Source: Candidatus Hodarchaeota archaeon
GTDB taxonomy: Archaea; Asgardarchaeota; Heimdallarchaeia; Hodarchaeales; YT1-057
Assembly: GCA_016839955.1 (NCBI GenBank)
Contig: JAEOTI010000192.1
Location: 1-5,602 of the forward strand
DNA: 5,602 nucleotides
Reading direction: 5' to 3'
Numbering within the stretch: position 1 is the stretch's first letter; each line of letters opens with the position of its first letter. The translations under genes were made by a program, and so were the position numbers. Positions 5,248-5,602 of this stretch are shown here, piece by piece. The notes below the pieces were generated by a model, which was not told where the DNA came from, did no database searches, and was given only the letters and a program-made list of their open reading frames with translations.

Positions 5248-5602
5248 TAAGAGATATGAAAGTTAATCGAAGACGCTGGATTACAGTAGAATTAAGAAAG
5301 AGCAGAGCAAAAAGAGTCATTGACATTTACGTTAAAATGATGCTCTCAGGTAAGACATATTTAAACAAATTAGCCGAAATGTATAGACCTGATTCTTTGA
5401 AACCGATTGCAACGCTAAAAAGATTTTTAAAACAAAAAGAGGTTAAAGAAGTGATAGATAAAAAATTAGATGAGGCATTAAAACTTCACGGTATTGATGT
5501 TGATTTTGTCTTGAAGAAAAGGAAAGATATTCTTGAGGGCTCTTTGAAAAAAGAAGACTATACAAATTCTAATCGAGTGCTTGATAGTTTTGAAGAAAAA
5601 CT
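5244..5602 (+). CDS. Partial CDS, probable phage terminase small subunit-like protein
   Basis: Open from ATG at 5244 to the window end (119 codons, 3' end missing). The start overlaps the helicase stop as ATGA, which favours coupled translation; an internal ATG at 5256 is possible but its AAGAGA lies too close. The N-terminus is strongly basic (MKVNRRRWITVELRKSRAKR), which suits DNA binding. It is followed by an HTH-like helical stretch (about 36-75, including LNKLAEMYRPDSLKPI and RFLKQKEVKEVIDKKL). Then comes EALKLHGIDVDFVLKKRKDI and, near the cut, NSNRVLDSFEEK. The last pattern resembles small terminase proteins, where a GI(D)xxFVL segment precedes a helix with 'sNRvraLe'-type spacing. If right, it would recognise the packaging site with a large subunit encoded downstream. 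A DNA-binding protein of other function is the alternative. Confidence 0.6.
   Translation, partial: MIRDMKVNRRRWITVELRKSRAKRVIDIYVKMMLSGKTYLNKLAEMYRPDSLKPIATLKRFLKQKEVKEVIDKKLDEALKLHGIDVDFVLKKRKDILEGSLKKEDYTNSNRVLDSFEEK

Noticed and set aside
1879..5326. Minus-strand open frames, including those at 1879-2100, 2209-2643, 3697-3885, 4167-4472, 4482-4682 and 5117-5326
   Set aside because: They lie opposite well-supported genes or mostly so, have no recognisable domains or ribosome binding sites, and look like antisense shadows.

Overview
The window looks like the left end of an integrated mobile element, most simply a temperate phage or phage-satellite-like element, sitting in a leucine tRNA gene of an AT-rich bacterium. 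The host cannot be named from the sequence. The standard code is used (TGA ends the integrase and helicase genes). A clear AGGAGG ribosome binding site before the integrase argues against a typical Bacteroidota translation context, but some other low-GC lineage cannot be chosen. Every convincing gene is on the + strand.

Layout. Bases 41-79 are the 5' half of a tRNA-Leu(CAG). It is perfect through the acceptor 5' strand, D arm and anticodon loop, and then breaks off where the 3' anticodon stem should begin. About 100 bases later comes a tyrosine recombinase (184-1173) whose leader carries two TTGCAA palindromes one helical turn apart. An intrinsic terminator (1205-1237) closes that unit. Next is an orphan gene (1298-2422) for an unrecognised, charged protein with a C-terminal four-cysteine zinc ribbon. 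A 242-base gap (2423-2664) follows. Its last part holds two interleaved perfect inverted repeats that could form a pseudoknot over the start codon of the next gene.

From 2665 on, five genes are packed with overlaps or 2-base gaps and are probably one operon: a 121-aa protein ending in a likely sliding-clamp-binding peptide (QPSLF), a 73-aa helical protein, a phage replication initiator with an N-terminal winged-helix domain, a DnaB-type replicative helicase, and a protein cut by the window end that resembles a small terminase subunit. The initiator gene carries GGACA repeats spaced 11-12 bases, followed by an A+T-rich stretch. This is the arrangement expected of an origin lying inside its own initiator gene.

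How the parts fit: the recombinase would insert and excise the element at the tRNA anticodon loop. The initiator would bind repeats in its own gene and load the helicase there. The clamp-binding protein may connect replication to the host polymerase clamp, and the last gene would start the packaging region. No CI/Cro-like repressor, excisionase or divergent promoter is visible, so the structured leader at 2598-2674 is the best candidate in the window for control of replication genes.
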